This document shows, piece by piece, positions 53,092 through 62,148 of a DNA stretch of 64,000 nt. Position 1 is the first letter of the stretch. Every line of letters starts with the position of its first letter. A program made the translations under genes and the position numbers. Source of the DNA: CBDFKK01 sp965248815 (lineage in GTDB: Bacteria > Pseudomonadota > Alphaproteobacteria > SMXP01); contig CBDFKK010000008.1 in the NCBI GenBank assembly GCA_965248815.1, positions 2,914,001 to 2,978,000 of the forward strand, in the 5' to 3' direction. Below the pieces are notes generated by a model. That model was given only the letters and a program-made list of their open reading frames with translations, did not search any database and was not told the origin of the DNA.

Positions 53092-53918
53092 TCGACCGCA
53101 AACATAAACTCTCGCTCAGCCGTCAGGCCAAGGCGCTCAAGATCAGCCGGGGCAGCGTCTATTATCAGCCCCGTCCCGTATCGGTCGGTGATCTGGCACT
53201 GATGCGCCGGATTGATGAATTGCATCTCGACTATCCCTTTGCAGGCAGCAGGATGCTGCAGGGACTATTGCTTGGTGAAGGATACAAGGTTGGCCGCCTG
53301 CACGTCACAACACTGATGAAGCGTATGGGGCTTGAGGCTATTTATCGCCGCCCGAACACGTCCAAGCCTGCACCGGGCCACAAAATCTATCCCTATCTGT
53401 TGCGTAAGCTGCCGGTCACCCAACCCAATCAGGTCTGGGCGATGGATATCACCTACATTCCAATGGCACGGGGCTTTGTTTATCTGGCCGCAGTGGTTGA
53501 CTGGTTCAGCCGGCGTGTCCTGTCCTGGCGGCTCTCTATCACACTGGAAGCAGACTTTTGCATTGAAGCCGTTGAAGAAGCACTGGCCCGTTACGGTAAG
53601 CCGGACATCTTCAACACCGATCAGGGCTCGCAGTTTACCTCCATCGCTTTCACACAAATCCTGAAGGATGCTGAAATCGCCATCAGCATGGATGGCAAGG
53701 GAGCGTGGCGGGACAATGTCTTTGTTGAACGGCTGTGGCGCACGGTCAAATACGAGGAGGTCTATCTGCATGCCTATGGCAATGTTCCACAAGCCCGAGC
53801 CGCCCTCGGCAAATATTTGGTCTTTTACAACACCAAGAGACCGCATTCATCGCTTGACCGCCAGACACCCGATCAGGCTTACTTCAACGTGCTGCAACCA
53901 ATCCCGGTCGCGGCATAA
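53088..53918 (+). CDS. IS3-family transposase OrfB (DDE integrase)
   Basis: The 276-residue protein has an N-terminal HTH_21 region (LHLDYPFAGSRMLQGLL) and an rve integrase core. The DDE triad is visible: Asp in AMDITYIP, Asp in FNTDQGSQFTS and Glu in FVERLWRTVKYE, with the IS3-typical K/R seven residues after the Glu. The end YNTKRPHSSLDRQTP is the family signature. No truncation is seen. Confidence 0.95.
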   Translation: MIDRKHKLSLSRQAKALKISRGSVYYQPRPVSVGDLALMRRIDELHLDYPFAGSRMLQGLLLGEGYKVGRLHVTTLMKRMGLEAIYRRPNTSKPAPGHKIYPYLLRKLPVTQPNQVWAMDITYIPMARGFVYLAAVVDWFSRRVLSWRLSITLEADFCIEAVEEALARYGKPDIFNTDQGSQFTSIAFTQILKDAEIAISMDGKGAWRDNVFVERLWRTVKYEEVYLHAYGNVPQARAALGKYLVFYNTKRPHSSLDRQTPDQAYFNVLQPIPVAA

Positions 53919-54189
53919 CAGGGGCTGAAATCCACTTATCCGCAGTCCGAAAGTTGTTCAAACAAACCGAACCACCTCTGTGCAACGCCGCAGACCGAAC
54001 GAAAGTTCATCGTCGACACCATCAAGCTGTATACAATTTACAACTGTGAGGGGATTCACTAACAAAAGCAAACAGTAAAGGCAACCAGCAGACCGTCATG
54101 AGTTTGGCTAGTAGACCGGCCTTATAGGCGCGAAGGCCAGCGTCGCGTCTTATAGCTTTCATGGCAACAAAACCGTTAGGCTTGCGATC

Positions 54190-55686
54190 ATGTCACGTTT
54201 GCGAATGCCCTCCCCGGATCTATCCGTTTTGACCCGCCGAACTACGATTGCAGCGGAGCTGCGGCAGATCCTGCCGCACGACAGTGTCATCGACACCGAA
54301 AACGAACTGCGCGCCTATGACTGCGACGGACTGACCGCCTATCGGCAACTCCCGATGATTGTCTGCTTGCCGTCGACAACCAAAGAAGTCAGTGACGTTC
54401 TCGACTACTGCCATCGGCAGGCCATTAAAGTTGTTCCTCGCGGCGCTGGAACATCTTTATCCGGCGGGGCGTTGCCATTGGCGGACGGCATTGTACTGGG
54501 CCTCGGAAAATTCAATCGCATCTTAGAATTCGACTTCCCCAATCGATGCATCGTCACACAACCCGGTGTTACTAATCTTGCGCTATCGGATGCGGTCGAC
54601 AGCGCTGGATTTTTTTACGCGCCCGATCCATCCAGCCAAATTGCTTGTACCATCGGCGGAAACGTCGCCGAGAATTCCGGTGGTGTGCATTGTTTGAAAT
54701 ATGGACTTACGACACATAATATTCTTGGCGCCGAGATAGTTCTCATGGACGGCAGCATCATCCGGCTGGGTGGAAAAGGTTTTGACGCGGCGGGATACGA
54801 TTTACTAGGCGTCATGATTGGATCCGAAGGACTTCTAGGCGTCGTCACCGAAGTGACAGTACGCATACTTCCAAAGCCTCAGACTGCTCGCGCTTTACTG
54901 ATTGGATTCCCTACGACAGAAACCGCGGGAGAATGTGTAGCTGGGATTATTGAATCTGGTGTCATTCCGGCCGGCATGGAACTCATGGATCGACCGGCCA
55001 TTCATGCCGCGGATGATTTCGTCAACGCCGGTTATCCCCGCAACGTCGACGCTCTTCTAATCGTGGAACTAGATGGACCCAAGGAAGAAGTCGATTATCT
55101 CATAGAGCGCGTCCAGACAATCGCGAGAGAAAACGGCGCTTCTACAACCAAACTGAGCGGTAGCGAGCAAGAACGGCTTTTGTTCTGGGCTGGACGCAAG
55201 GCGGCGTTTCCAGCTGTCGGACGCCTATCGCCCGACTATTACTGCATGGACGGAACCATTCCGCGCAAAGAACTGTCGAGGGTCCTCTCGGAAATAAAAC
55301 GTCTCTCGGATAAATATCACTTGGGCGTCGTCAATGTGTTTCACGCCGGCGACGGCAATTTGCACCCTCTGATCATGTATGATGCCAACAATCCTGGTGA
55401 GCTCGAGAAAGCCGAACAATTTGGTGCCGATATTTTACGACTTTGTGTGGATGTCGGTGGCGTTCTCACGGGTGAACACGGCGTAGGTGTCGAAAAGCGC
55501 GATCTGATGCCGGAAATGTTCTCTGAAGAGGATTTGAATCAGCAACAACGTGTCAAGTGCGCCTTTGATTCAAAGGGCTTGCTCAATCCCGGCAAAGTTT
55601 TCCCCACTCTGCACCGTTGCGCAGAGCTCGGTGCTATGCACGTCCACAAAGGAAAGATTCCCTTTCCAGATATTCCCCGTTTCTAA
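54190..55686 (+). CDS. glcD: Glycolate oxidase subunit GlcD
   Basis: The 498-residue FAD subunit contains VPRGAGTSLSGGALPL contacting FAD, PSSQIACTIGGNVAENSGG, and a C-terminal FHAGDGNLHP and LTGEHGVGVEKR, the conserved GlcD cap motifs. It oxidises glycolate to glyoxylate at the inner membrane with GlcE and GlcF, which follow with 8-9-bp gaps. The 209 bp upstream, right of the IS, carry a weak TGTATACA palindrome at 54028, a GntR/GlcC-type core, but no strong promoter. The IS insertion next to it could alter its expression. Confidence 0.94.
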   Translation: MSRLRMPSPDLSVLTRRTTIAAELRQILPHDSVIDTENELRAYDCDGLTAYRQLPMIVCLPSTTKEVSDVLDYCHRQAIKVVPRGAGTSLSGGALPLADGIVLGLGKFNRILEFDFPNRCIVTQPGVTNLALSDAVDSAGFFYAPDPSSQIACTIGGNVAENSGGVHCLKYGLTTHNILGAEIVLMDGSIIRLGGKGFDAAGYDLLGVMIGSEGLLGVVTEVTVRILPKPQTARALLIGFPTTETAGECVAGIIESGVIPAGMELMDRPAIHAADDFVNAGYPRNVDALLIVELDGPKEEVDYLIERVQTIARENGASTTKLSGSEQERLLFWAGRKAAFPAVGRLSPDYYCMDGTIPRKELSRVLSEIKRLSDKYHLGVVNVFHAGDGNLHPLIMYDANNPGELEKAEQFGADILRLCVDVGGVLTGEHGVGVEKRDLMPEMFSEEDLNQQQRVKCAFDSKGLLNPGKVFPTLHRCAELGAMHVHKGKIPFPDIPRF

Positions 55687-55694
55687 AATCTTGC

Positions 55695-56918
55695 ATGGTT
55701 GAAATTTCGCACCCCCAATCCAACCAAGATGTTCGCGACGTCGTAGCTTGGGCTGTAGCGGCAAGCAAAACGCTTGAGATTGTTGGTGGTGGGTCGAAAC
55801 GAAACTTTGGCAAGCCGGTGCGGGCAGATCACCTCGTATCACTAGCGTCCCTATCGGGCATCACCAATTATGAACCCGAAGAGCTGATTTTGACGGCAAA
55901 GGCAGCAACGCCTTTGGAAGAGATCGAGAAGGCACTTGCTGAGCGGGGACAAATGCTAGCATTTGAACCTCCAAAATGGACGTCTTATTTGGAAGCGAGC
56001 GGCAAATCAGTAACGCTAGGCGGTATTCTTGCGTGCAATCTCTCCGGTCCGCGCCGCGTCAAAGCGGGCGCCGCGCGGGATCATTTTCTAGGCGTCGAGG
56101 CCGTCAGTGGACGCGCGGAAATTTTTAAAGCCGGCGGTCGCGTCGTCAAAAATGTAACCGGCTATGACATGTGTAAGTTGCTGGCAGGTTCATACGGCAC
56201 GCTCGCCATAATGACCGAGGTCACGCTAAAAGTTTTGCCCGCGCCGGAGACCGCGCGCACAATTGTCGTAACGGAGTTGAATCTGGTAGAAGCATGCCGC
56301 GCCATGTCGAAACTTCTGCAAAGTCCACTTGAGATATCGGCAGCTTGTCATGTGCCAGCGAAGATGGCCAACGCGTTAGCTGCTACAGCATTTGGACGAG
56401 ATGACCAAGCGCTGACCGTGTTTCGACTTGAAGGGGCTGAACCTTCGGTAAGCGCGCGGCTGACAGGAGCTACAAGCCTTCTTACTTCATTCGGATCGAC
56501 AACCGGGATCGATTTAGATGCGTCTGACCGCTTTTGGTCCAACATACGCGACTTAAAATACTTTAGGTCCTCGGAGACTTCTGCCTTGTTACGGATTGCT
56601 ATCGCGCCGGCAGGTGTTGCTCGCTTCATTTCAGAAATTGAGGAGCACCAATATTTCGACTACGTCCTCGACTGGGGTGGGGGTCTAGTTTGGATCCAAA
56701 TCAGTGAGAGTACCGCCGATAATATCAAGTATTTGCGCGAAGCAAGCCGGTTTTGCGGCGGTCAAACTACTGTTGTTCATGCCTCCGAAAACTTGCGTGC
56801 CCAATGCGAAGTCTTCGAGCCAATTCCCGAAGCTTTGGACGCACTCAATCGAAGGATCAAGTCCGGATTTGATCCCCACGGCGTGCTAAATCCTGGCAAG
56901 CTGAGACAAGACCTCTAA
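55695..56918 (+). CDS. glcE: Glycolate oxidase subunit GlcE
   Basis: The 407-residue protein has an FAD_binding_4 domain shorter than GlcD's: VGGGSKRNFGKP, GKSVTLGGILACNLSGPRR, and GRVVKNVTGYDMCKLLAGS, the most diagnostic GlcE segment. The C-terminus reads DPHGVLNPGKL. I chose ATG 55695, 8 bp after glcD, since the longer frame from 55617 overlaps it. It binds FAD and transfers electrons within GlcDEF. Confidence 0.93.
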   Translation: MVEISHPQSNQDVRDVVAWAVAASKTLEIVGGGSKRNFGKPVRADHLVSLASLSGITNYEPEELILTAKAATPLEEIEKALAERGQMLAFEPPKWTSYLEASGKSVTLGGILACNLSGPRRVKAGAARDHFLGVEAVSGRAEIFKAGGRVVKNVTGYDMCKLLAGSYGTLAIMTEVTLKVLPAPETARTIVVTELNLVEACRAMSKLLQSPLEISAACHVPAKMANALAATAFGRDDQALTVFRLEGAEPSVSARLTGATSLLTSFGSTTGIDLDASDRFWSNIRDLKYFRSSETSALLRIAIAPAGVARFISEIEEHQYFDYVLDWGGGLVWIQISESTADNIKYLREASRFCGGQTTVVHASENLRAQCEVFEPIPEALDALNRRIKSGFDPHGVLNPGKLRQDL

Positions 56919-56927
56919 CAGCGCAAC

Positions 56928-58247
56928 ATGCAGACTCACTTTTCAGATACGCAACTCAAGAATCCAGATCTCAAATCCGCTCATGAGACTCTGCGCAATT
57001 GTGTTCATTGCGGCTTCTGCCTTGCGACGTGTCCGACCTACAGGTTGCTAGGCGACGAACTGGACGGACCGCGAGGCCGCATTTCGCTCATTCAAAACAT
57101 GCTCGAACAAGACAAGCCGGCAACTGCAGAAGTCGTGAAACATATTGATCGCTGCCTCTCATGCCTGGGTTGCCAAACGACCTGCCCTTCCGGCGTGAAT
57201 TATATGCATTTGGTCGACTATGCGCGGGTCCATATCGAAAATACCTATAAGCGTTCATTAACTGACCGCCTATTTAGATTGTTCTTGTCATTTGTAATGC
57301 CGCGGCGAAATGTATTAGCACCACTATTATTCTTTGGGCGGTTGTTTAGACCGGTTTTGGAAACCAAAACTGTAAGCCTGTTTCCGCGATTGCAAGCCAT
57401 GCTGAGACTGCTGCCACAATACAAGCGCAGACCAACCGAACAATGCATCGGCAATTTGGCGGTGAGCTCCCCGCCCTTGACGCGCGTCGCACTTCTTGAC
57501 GGCTGCGTACAATCTGTGACGCATTCACACATCAATTCGTCCGCCCGCCGGCTTCTTGCCCGTCTGGGTTGTCAAGTTATCGACGGCGCAGATACGAAAT
57601 GCTGTGGGGCGCTTGGTCATCACCTCGGCAAAAGAGACGGCGCCCTAAGCTACGTCAAAAGCAACATCGATGTCTGGATTCAGGCGATTGAAGATCATCA
57701 GATCGACGCGATCATTGTTACCGCATCCGGCTGCGGTACGATGATCAAGGATTACGGCTATCTACTGCGCAACGACGCGCGCTATTGCAAGAAAGCGGAA
57801 CGCATTTCTGCCATGGCAAAGGACGTGACCGAATTCGTCGCTGACATGGGCACTCTCCCCCAGCATGTGAGTGATGGGAGTTTGGGCGTGGCCCCACATA
57901 TTGTGTATCAATCACCTTGTTCTCTGCAGCATGGTCAGAATATTCATGAGTCTCCGCGCGAACTCTTACAACAAGCAGGCTTTGTTGTGAGTACACCAGA
58001 CCAAGATCATTTATGCTGCGGTTCTGCTGGGACTTACAACATTCTGCAGCCGGAAATTGCCGCAAAGTTGGGAGAACAGAAAATTATTTCCCTCGAGCTC
58101 AGCGGGGCAGAGATCGTTGCCACAGGAAATGTCGGCTGCCTATTGCAGTTGCAACAGGGCACAAGACTGCCGATTGTGCATACAATCGAACTTCTTGATT
58201 GGGCAACTGGCGGCCCAAAGCCTAGAGTGTTGGACTTGCATAATTAG
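56928..58247 (+). CDS. glcF: Glycolate oxidase iron-sulfur subunit GlcF
   Basis: The 439-residue protein has two 4Fe-4S ferredoxin motifs: CVHCGFCLATCP (near residue 26) and CLSCLGCQTTCP (near residue 77). Two CCG domains follow, containing KCCGALGHH and LCCGSAGTYN, as in GlcF and heterodisulfide-reductase-like proteins. It passes electrons from GlcDE to the quinone pool at the membrane. It begins 9 bp after glcE and ends the glcDEF operon. Confidence 0.94.
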   Translation: MQTHFSDTQLKNPDLKSAHETLRNCVHCGFCLATCPTYRLLGDELDGPRGRISLIQNMLEQDKPATAEVVKHIDRCLSCLGCQTTCPSGVNYMHLVDYARVHIENTYKRSLTDRLFRLFLSFVMPRRNVLAPLLFFGRLFRPVLETKTVSLFPRLQAMLRLLPQYKRRPTEQCIGNLAVSSPPLTRVALLDGCVQSVTHSHINSSARRLLARLGCQVIDGADTKCCGALGHHLGKRDGALSYVKSNIDVWIQAIEDHQIDAIIVTASGCGTMIKDYGYLLRNDARYCKKAERISAMAKDVTEFVADMGTLPQHVSDGSLGVAPHIVYQSPCSLQHGQNIHESPRELLQQAGFVVSTPDQDHLCCGSAGTYNILQPEIAAKLGEQKIISLELSGAEIVATGNVGCLLQLQQGTRLPIVHTIELLDWATGGPKPRVLDLHN

Positions 58248-58361
58248 ACCGAATATCGCCCATGGGGCGGAAATTTCTATCTGCACACGTGACATACAGG
58301 CAGGTGTGTGGTTTTGATCGAGTGAGCTCAACTGATCTAAATCAATAAATAGGAAATCATC

Positions 58362-59078
58362 ATGTCGACCGTTCTTATCACAGGATCAAGTCGTGGCATC
58401 GGTCTGGAGTTCGTTAAGCAATATGCCGCCGACGGCGCTTCAGTTATCGCCACGTGCCGCAATCCGGAAAGTGCTCAAGACTTACGAGCTATTGCCAAAG
58501 ACTTTGGCGATACCGTGAGTATTGAACAGCTCGATGTTACGGATGCCGGTTCCATATCAACGCTCGCGAAGAAATATCACGGGCAGCCAATTGACATACT
58601 TATCAACAATGCAGGCGTGTCCGGACCGCGCGGGCCCAACGGCGAGCACATTCATCAACAAGCTTTCGGAACTCTCAACTATGGAGCGTGGCTAGACGTA
58701 TTTGACGCCAACACACTCGGCCCCCTGCGCGTCGCCGAGGCATTCGTCGACAATGTCGCGGCCAGCGACGAAAAAAAAATCGTCACGCTGTCGAGTACGA
58801 TGGGCTCAATTGTTGAATCGACCATGCCCGCATTCCACTATTCGACCAGCAAGGCGGCTCTCAACAAGGCCATTTCACTTCTGGCAGGTGCAGTGAAAGA
58901 ACGCGGCATTGTTGCCGCCGCTTATTGCCCGGGTCATGTGAAAACCGAATTGGGCGGGCAAGGCGCTACGCTCGAACCGGAGGAAAGCGTTGCGGGCTTG
59001 CGCAATCTGTTCTCAAACTTGACGATGGAAGGTGCGGGCACTTATACGCGTTATAATGGGGAAACTATCGCTTGGTAA
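58362..59078 (+). CDS. Short-chain dehydrogenase/reductase (SDR), C-factor/sniffer-like
   Basis: The 238-residue classical SDR has GSSRGIGLEFV (TGxxxGIG), INNAGVSGP (NNAG) and YSTSKAALN (YxxxK), with TLSSTMGSI carrying the catalytic Ser. CPGHVKTELGG follows as in carbonyl-reductase-like SDRs. The start has TAGGAAATCATC upstream. It uses NAD(P) to oxidise or reduce a small carbonyl compound. The methyltransferase begins 29 bp later, so cotranscription is likely. Confidence 0.92.
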   Translation: MSTVLITGSSRGIGLEFVKQYAADGASVIATCRNPESAQDLRAIAKDFGDTVSIEQLDVTDAGSISTLAKKYHGQPIDILINNAGVSGPRGPNGEHIHQQAFGTLNYGAWLDVFDANTLGPLRVAEAFVDNVAASDEKKIVTLSSTMGSIVESTMPAFHYSTSKAALNKAISLLAGAVKERGIVAAAYCPGHVKTELGGQGATLEPEESVAGLRNLFSNLTMEGAGTYTRYNGETIAW

Positions 59079-59107
59079 GGCACTCTATATGACGTCCAGG
59101 AATGCCC

Positions 59108-59719
59108 ATGGGGTTCTATGAGCAACGCATCCTACCGAAACTGATCGACGGTGGCATGCGCAACAAGGTTATGGCGGCGGAGCGGCCCAAAGTGGCTGCC
59201 CTTGCGGAAAAGCATGTGCTTGAGATCGGCATGGGCTCTGGGCTCAATATTCCTCATTATACAGACAAGGTAGAACGGCTTTCGGGGATTGAGCCATCGA
59301 AAGTCTTGCGCGAAAAGGCAAAAGCGCTCGCCGATATCGCGCCCTTCCCGGTCGAATTCGTCGGCGAGACCGGCGAAGACATTCCCATGGAAGATAATAG
59401 CGTCGATTCCATTTTGACATCATGGACACTCTGCTCGATTCCCAACCTCTCGCAAGCCCTATATGAAATGCGGCGCGTTCTTAAGCCCGACGGCCGTATG
59501 ATCTTTATCGAACATGGCGCAGCTCCTGATGAAAAAGTCTTTAGATGGCAAAAGCGGCTTGCGCCCGTATTTCGCGTTATCGCCGGCTGCAGCATCAACA
59601 GGCCGATGGAAGATCTGATTGGTGAAGCGGGATTTCAATTCTTGGATCTAGAGATGCGGTACCTCGATGGACCGCGAATTCTCGGTTATCACTATATTGG
59701 TCAAGCGCGACCCAATTGA
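59108..59719 (+). CDS. Class I SAM-dependent methyltransferase (METTL7/phosphatidylethanolamine N-methyltransferase-like)
   Basis: The 203-residue protein has motif I VLEIGMGSGLNIPHY, GIEPSKVLREKA, TSWTLCSIPNLSQAL, and RVLKPDGRMIFIEHG. The last two segments are typical of the small METTL7-type branch. Two ATGs are possible; 59108 has AGGA at better spacing than 59102. It is unrelated to the five island methyltransferases. The substrate could be a lipid or thiol. Confidence 0.86.
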   Translation: MGFYEQRILPKLIDGGMRNKVMAAERPKVAALAEKHVLEIGMGSGLNIPHYTDKVERLSGIEPSKVLREKAKALADIAPFPVEFVGETGEDIPMEDNSVDSILTSWTLCSIPNLSQALYEMRRVLKPDGRMIFIEHGAAPDEKVFRWQKRLAPVFRVIAGCSINRPMEDLIGEAGFQFLDLEMRYLDGPRILGYHYIGQARPN

Positions 59720-59723
59720 CGGA

Positions 59724-59759
59724 AAAAGTGGGACCGTGTTGGCCAGACCTCCCGCTTTT
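59724..59759. terminator. Bidirectional terminator between convergent genes
   Basis: AAAAGTGGGA (59724-59733) pairs with TCCCGCTTTT (59750-59759), one G-T pair, with a 16-nt loop. An A-run on one side and a T-run on the other allow termination in both directions between the genes ending at 59719 (+) and 59762 (-). Confidence 0.65.
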
Positions 59760-59761
59760 AC

Positions 59762-60664
59762 CTATGTCGGATTTCGCAAGTAATGTTGACGGGTCGGAAA
59801 CGGCGCCTTCAGCTGAGCAAATGACCGACCCATCGAAGTGTTAGGCGCACCGAATCCAGCTGCCGCCGACTCCAACAAGGCGTCATAACGCTTCTGCGTT
59901 TGAGGATGACCGGCAAAGAGCGAAGTTGTGCCCTTCGATTTCTTCGGCACGGTCTGCAGCAATGTTTGATAGAAGTTAGCGCCTTGGTGCACGTCATGGC
60001 CGGTGCGCGAGAACACGCTCTTGATGTGATCGTCGGCTTCAAACTCCAATTCGCGGGAATAGCCGGACGTGACCATTTCCATAATCGCGCCGCCCGCAGC
60101 GCTTAAGCCGGCATCTGCGATGATGGCTGCGTCTCCACTTATTTCACTGACGGCAGCTTGCTGAGCGGCGCCCTTAAGACTCGACATGAACGTTTTCTTT
60201 TTCATTTCGGAAATCGCATGGCTAAGCTCGGCATGGCCCATTTCATGTGAAATCGCCGCAGCTAATTCATGATCGCTATTGCAATAACGGACCAGACCTT
60301 TGTTGACTCCGATCTTGCCACCCGGTAACGCCCACGCATTGATTTCGTCGTCGTCGATGACGGCGATTTCCCATGCAAATCGCGATCGGGTCGTTGTCGT
60401 GAAGATGGGAGCGGAAAATCTTTGTATGGCCGATTGAACCGACCGATTTGCATACGCACCACCGGAGGCATCTACAATGGCGCCAAAGTGATCTTGGCCA
60501 ATGCGAATTTCATCGTCTTCGCCCAAATTGAGCCCTTTGATAACGTTAATAATGTTGCCGAGGTCCAGAGAAAATTGCGCCACCGCCGGTTTCGAAACGC
60601 CGCATATCATTGCAGCCAGGCCCGCAATTGTCGCTCTACGATCCATCTGAGGCATTTTTATCAT
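59762..60664 (-). CDS. Exported M48-family metalloprotease
   Basis: The 300-residue protein starts with a DRRATIAGLAAMICG leader, suggesting periplasmic export (Tat possible through the Arg pair). The zinc site is HEMGHAELSH (HExxH) with the third ligand Glu in LEFEADDHI. NAWALPGGKIGVNKGL precedes it, as in BepA/LoiP-like proteases. AAGGATCGATC precedes ATG 60664. The likely role is quality control of outer-membrane proteins. Confidence 0.92.
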   Translation of the reverse strand: MIKMPQMDRRATIAGLAAMICGVSKPAVAQFSLDLGNIINVIKGLNLGEDDEIRIGQDHFGAIVDASGGAYANRSVQSAIQRFSAPIFTTTTRSRFAWEIAVIDDDEINAWALPGGKIGVNKGLVRYCNSDHELAAAISHEMGHAELSHAISEMKKKTFMSSLKGAAQQAAVSEISGDAAIIADAGLSAAGGAIMEMVTSGYSRELEFEADDHIKSVFSRTGHDVHQGANFYQTLLQTVPKKSKGTTSLFAGHPQTQKRYDALLESAAAGFGAPNTSMGRSFAQLKAPFPTRQHYLRNPT

Positions 60665-60781
60665 GATCGATCCTTCCGGATTTCGTGACAGTTTGCAGCC
60701 ATCACGAATTGCTTGAGGCTAACGCAAATTCAGCTGTTTGCCCATAAAGACGTTGAAGGGCGGATTATCGCAATTGTCGGA

Positions 60782-61252
60782 CTAGGTCCATACGTTATAA
60801 GGATAAGAAACGAGGCTTGCGTTGTAATAGCGCAAATCATCAGTGACTTCGCTGCCGGCCCAGATCGGCTTTTCAAAAGGTTGGTCTTCGCGTTCGAGTT
60901 CGACTTCCGCAATGATCAGGCCTTCATTGTCCCCGTTGAATTCGTCAATTTCCCAGGTCAAACCTTGACGCTCAACAATGTGCCTCGTCTTTTCTATGAG
61001 CGGCCGATCACATACATCGTCGAGTAGCACTTCAGCATCTTTTGCAGGAATATCGTATTCGAATTCAAGACGTGTGGCTCCTTTGACGCGCTTTTTGACC
61101 GTTAGTTTTGCCAAATCGCCGACAAGACGCACGCGTACGGAACGACCTTGTCCCGTCGACAAATAACCTTGGCGAATGTCTTTCGATGACACGACTTCTG
61201 CCCGCCACGATTCATTCTCAATCAAAAACTTGCGTTCGATTTCTATGCCCAA
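60782..61252 (-). CDS. CYTH-domain protein (triphosphate tunnel metalloenzyme), TTG start
   Basis: The 156-residue protein begins with the diagnostic EIERKFLI (ExExK), which coordinates metal and triphosphate. KDIRQGYLSTGQ, RVRLVG and KLTVKKRV supply the basic residues of the tunnel. No ATG is near; TTG 61252 with AAGGGACAAAG upstream fits best. A longer frame from 61309 would overlap the deacetylase. Related bacterial proteins hydrolyse inorganic triphosphate. Confidence 0.88.
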   Translation of the reverse strand: MGIEIERKFLIENESWRAEVVSSKDIRQGYLSTGQGRSVRVRLVGDLAKLTVKKRVKGATRLEFEYDIPAKDAEVLLDDVCDRPLIEKTRHIVERQGLTWEIDEFNGDNEGLIIAEVELEREDQPFEKPIWAGSEVTDDLRYYNASLVSYPYNVWT

Positions 61253-61283
61253 GACTTTGTCCCTTGGCAAGATATGCGATTGA

Positions 61284-62147
61284 CTAAGCGTTCGCACGAA
61301 ACCAGTCATTGAGTTCCGCACCGGTCGCCCACCAAATGCCGTCTTGTAGACGTAAATAGGCAAGCGCTTTATCCAAATACTTGGCGCGAAAGCCTTGACC
61401 AATCAAAAACGGGTGCAACGAGATCGCCATCACGCGTCCGGTTTTGGCACCATCGTGATGAAGCACTTCATATTGGTCGACGATGCGTTGGTAAAAATCT
61501 TCCCCGGTCTCATTGTATCCCATGAACACCGTAATATCATTTATTTCCGCTGAATAAGGTAGTGCAACGAGAGATCCGGTCTGTACATTCATGAAATAGG
61601 GTTGCTCATCGTTGACCCAGTCGGCGACATATTCGACGCCTTCTTGCGCCAGCAAATCAGGAGTGTGCGGCGACTCCGTCAAATTCGGACTGAGCCAACC
61701 TTTTGGCCGCACTCCAACATGTTCGCCAATCTTATCGAGGGTGTCGCAAATGATGCGCCGCTCTTCATCTTCTGCCAGATCGTAAAGATGAATCGAATTC
61801 GTTTGGCCGTGACCCATAAAGTCCCAGTTGAGCACCTTTGCCGCTGCTACGATTTGCGGATAGTGATCGCAAACTTCCGAGTTGAGCGCGACGGTCCCTC
61901 TAACGTCATGGCGTTGCATCACCTCCATCATGCGCCACACACCGACCCGCGCACCAAAATCGCGCCAAGAATAATTGAGAACGTCAGGCACTAAATGTGC
62001 CGTCGGCGGCGCGAGCGACATGGCCGGCTTGTCAATGTGAAAATGTTCTATGTTAGGCGTCACCCAGATAGCAATTTGCGCGCCGCCGGGAAATCGCATG
62101 GGCTCTCGTTCTACAATCGGTGAATACGGAAAACGTCTATTCTCCAT
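61284..62147 (-). CDS. Polysaccharide deacetylase family protein (PuuE allantoinase-like branch)
   Basis: The 287-residue NodB-homology protein contains VTPNIEHFHIDKP, NYSWRDFGARVGVWRMMEV, GTVALNSEVCDHYP, DFMGHGQTNS, and a late SLHPFLIGQGFR with the catalytic-region His. This pattern is closer to the PuuE/cyclic-imidase branch than to chitin deacetylases: it has FGARVGVWRM and no signal peptide. ATG 62147 overlaps closely with the preceding stop (TGATATG), so it is coupled to the ThDP enzyme. A hydrolytic step on a cyclic amide or N-acyl compound is plausible. Confidence 0.87.
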   Translation of the reverse strand: MENRRFPYSPIVEREPMRFPGGAQIAIWVTPNIEHFHIDKPAMSLAPPTAHLVPDVLNYSWRDFGARVGVWRMMEVMQRHDVRGTVALNSEVCDHYPQIVAAAKVLNWDFMGHGQTNSIHLYDLAEDEERRIICDTLDKIGEHVGVRPKGWLSPNLTESPHTPDLLAQEGVEYVADWVNDEQPYFMNVQTGSLVALPYSAEINDITVFMGYNETGEDFYQRIVDQYEVLHHDGAKTGRVMAISLHPFLIGQGFRAKYLDKALAYLRLQDGIWWATGAELNDWFRANA

Positions 62148-62148
62148 A

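Larger units (their letters stand above)
52693..53980 (+). mobile_element. Complete IS3-family insertion sequence
   Basis: The element is about 1.29 kb, IS3 size, and encodes overlapping OrfA and OrfB. Imperfect terminal repeats are visible: CAGAGGTGGCTCGG at the left (52693) and CAGAGGTGGTTCGG read inward from the right (53980), with further matching inside (GATAAGTGGA on both sides). Exact ends and target duplication are uncertain by a few bases. The transposase reading frames are intact, so it may be active or recently inserted. Confidence 0.85.
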
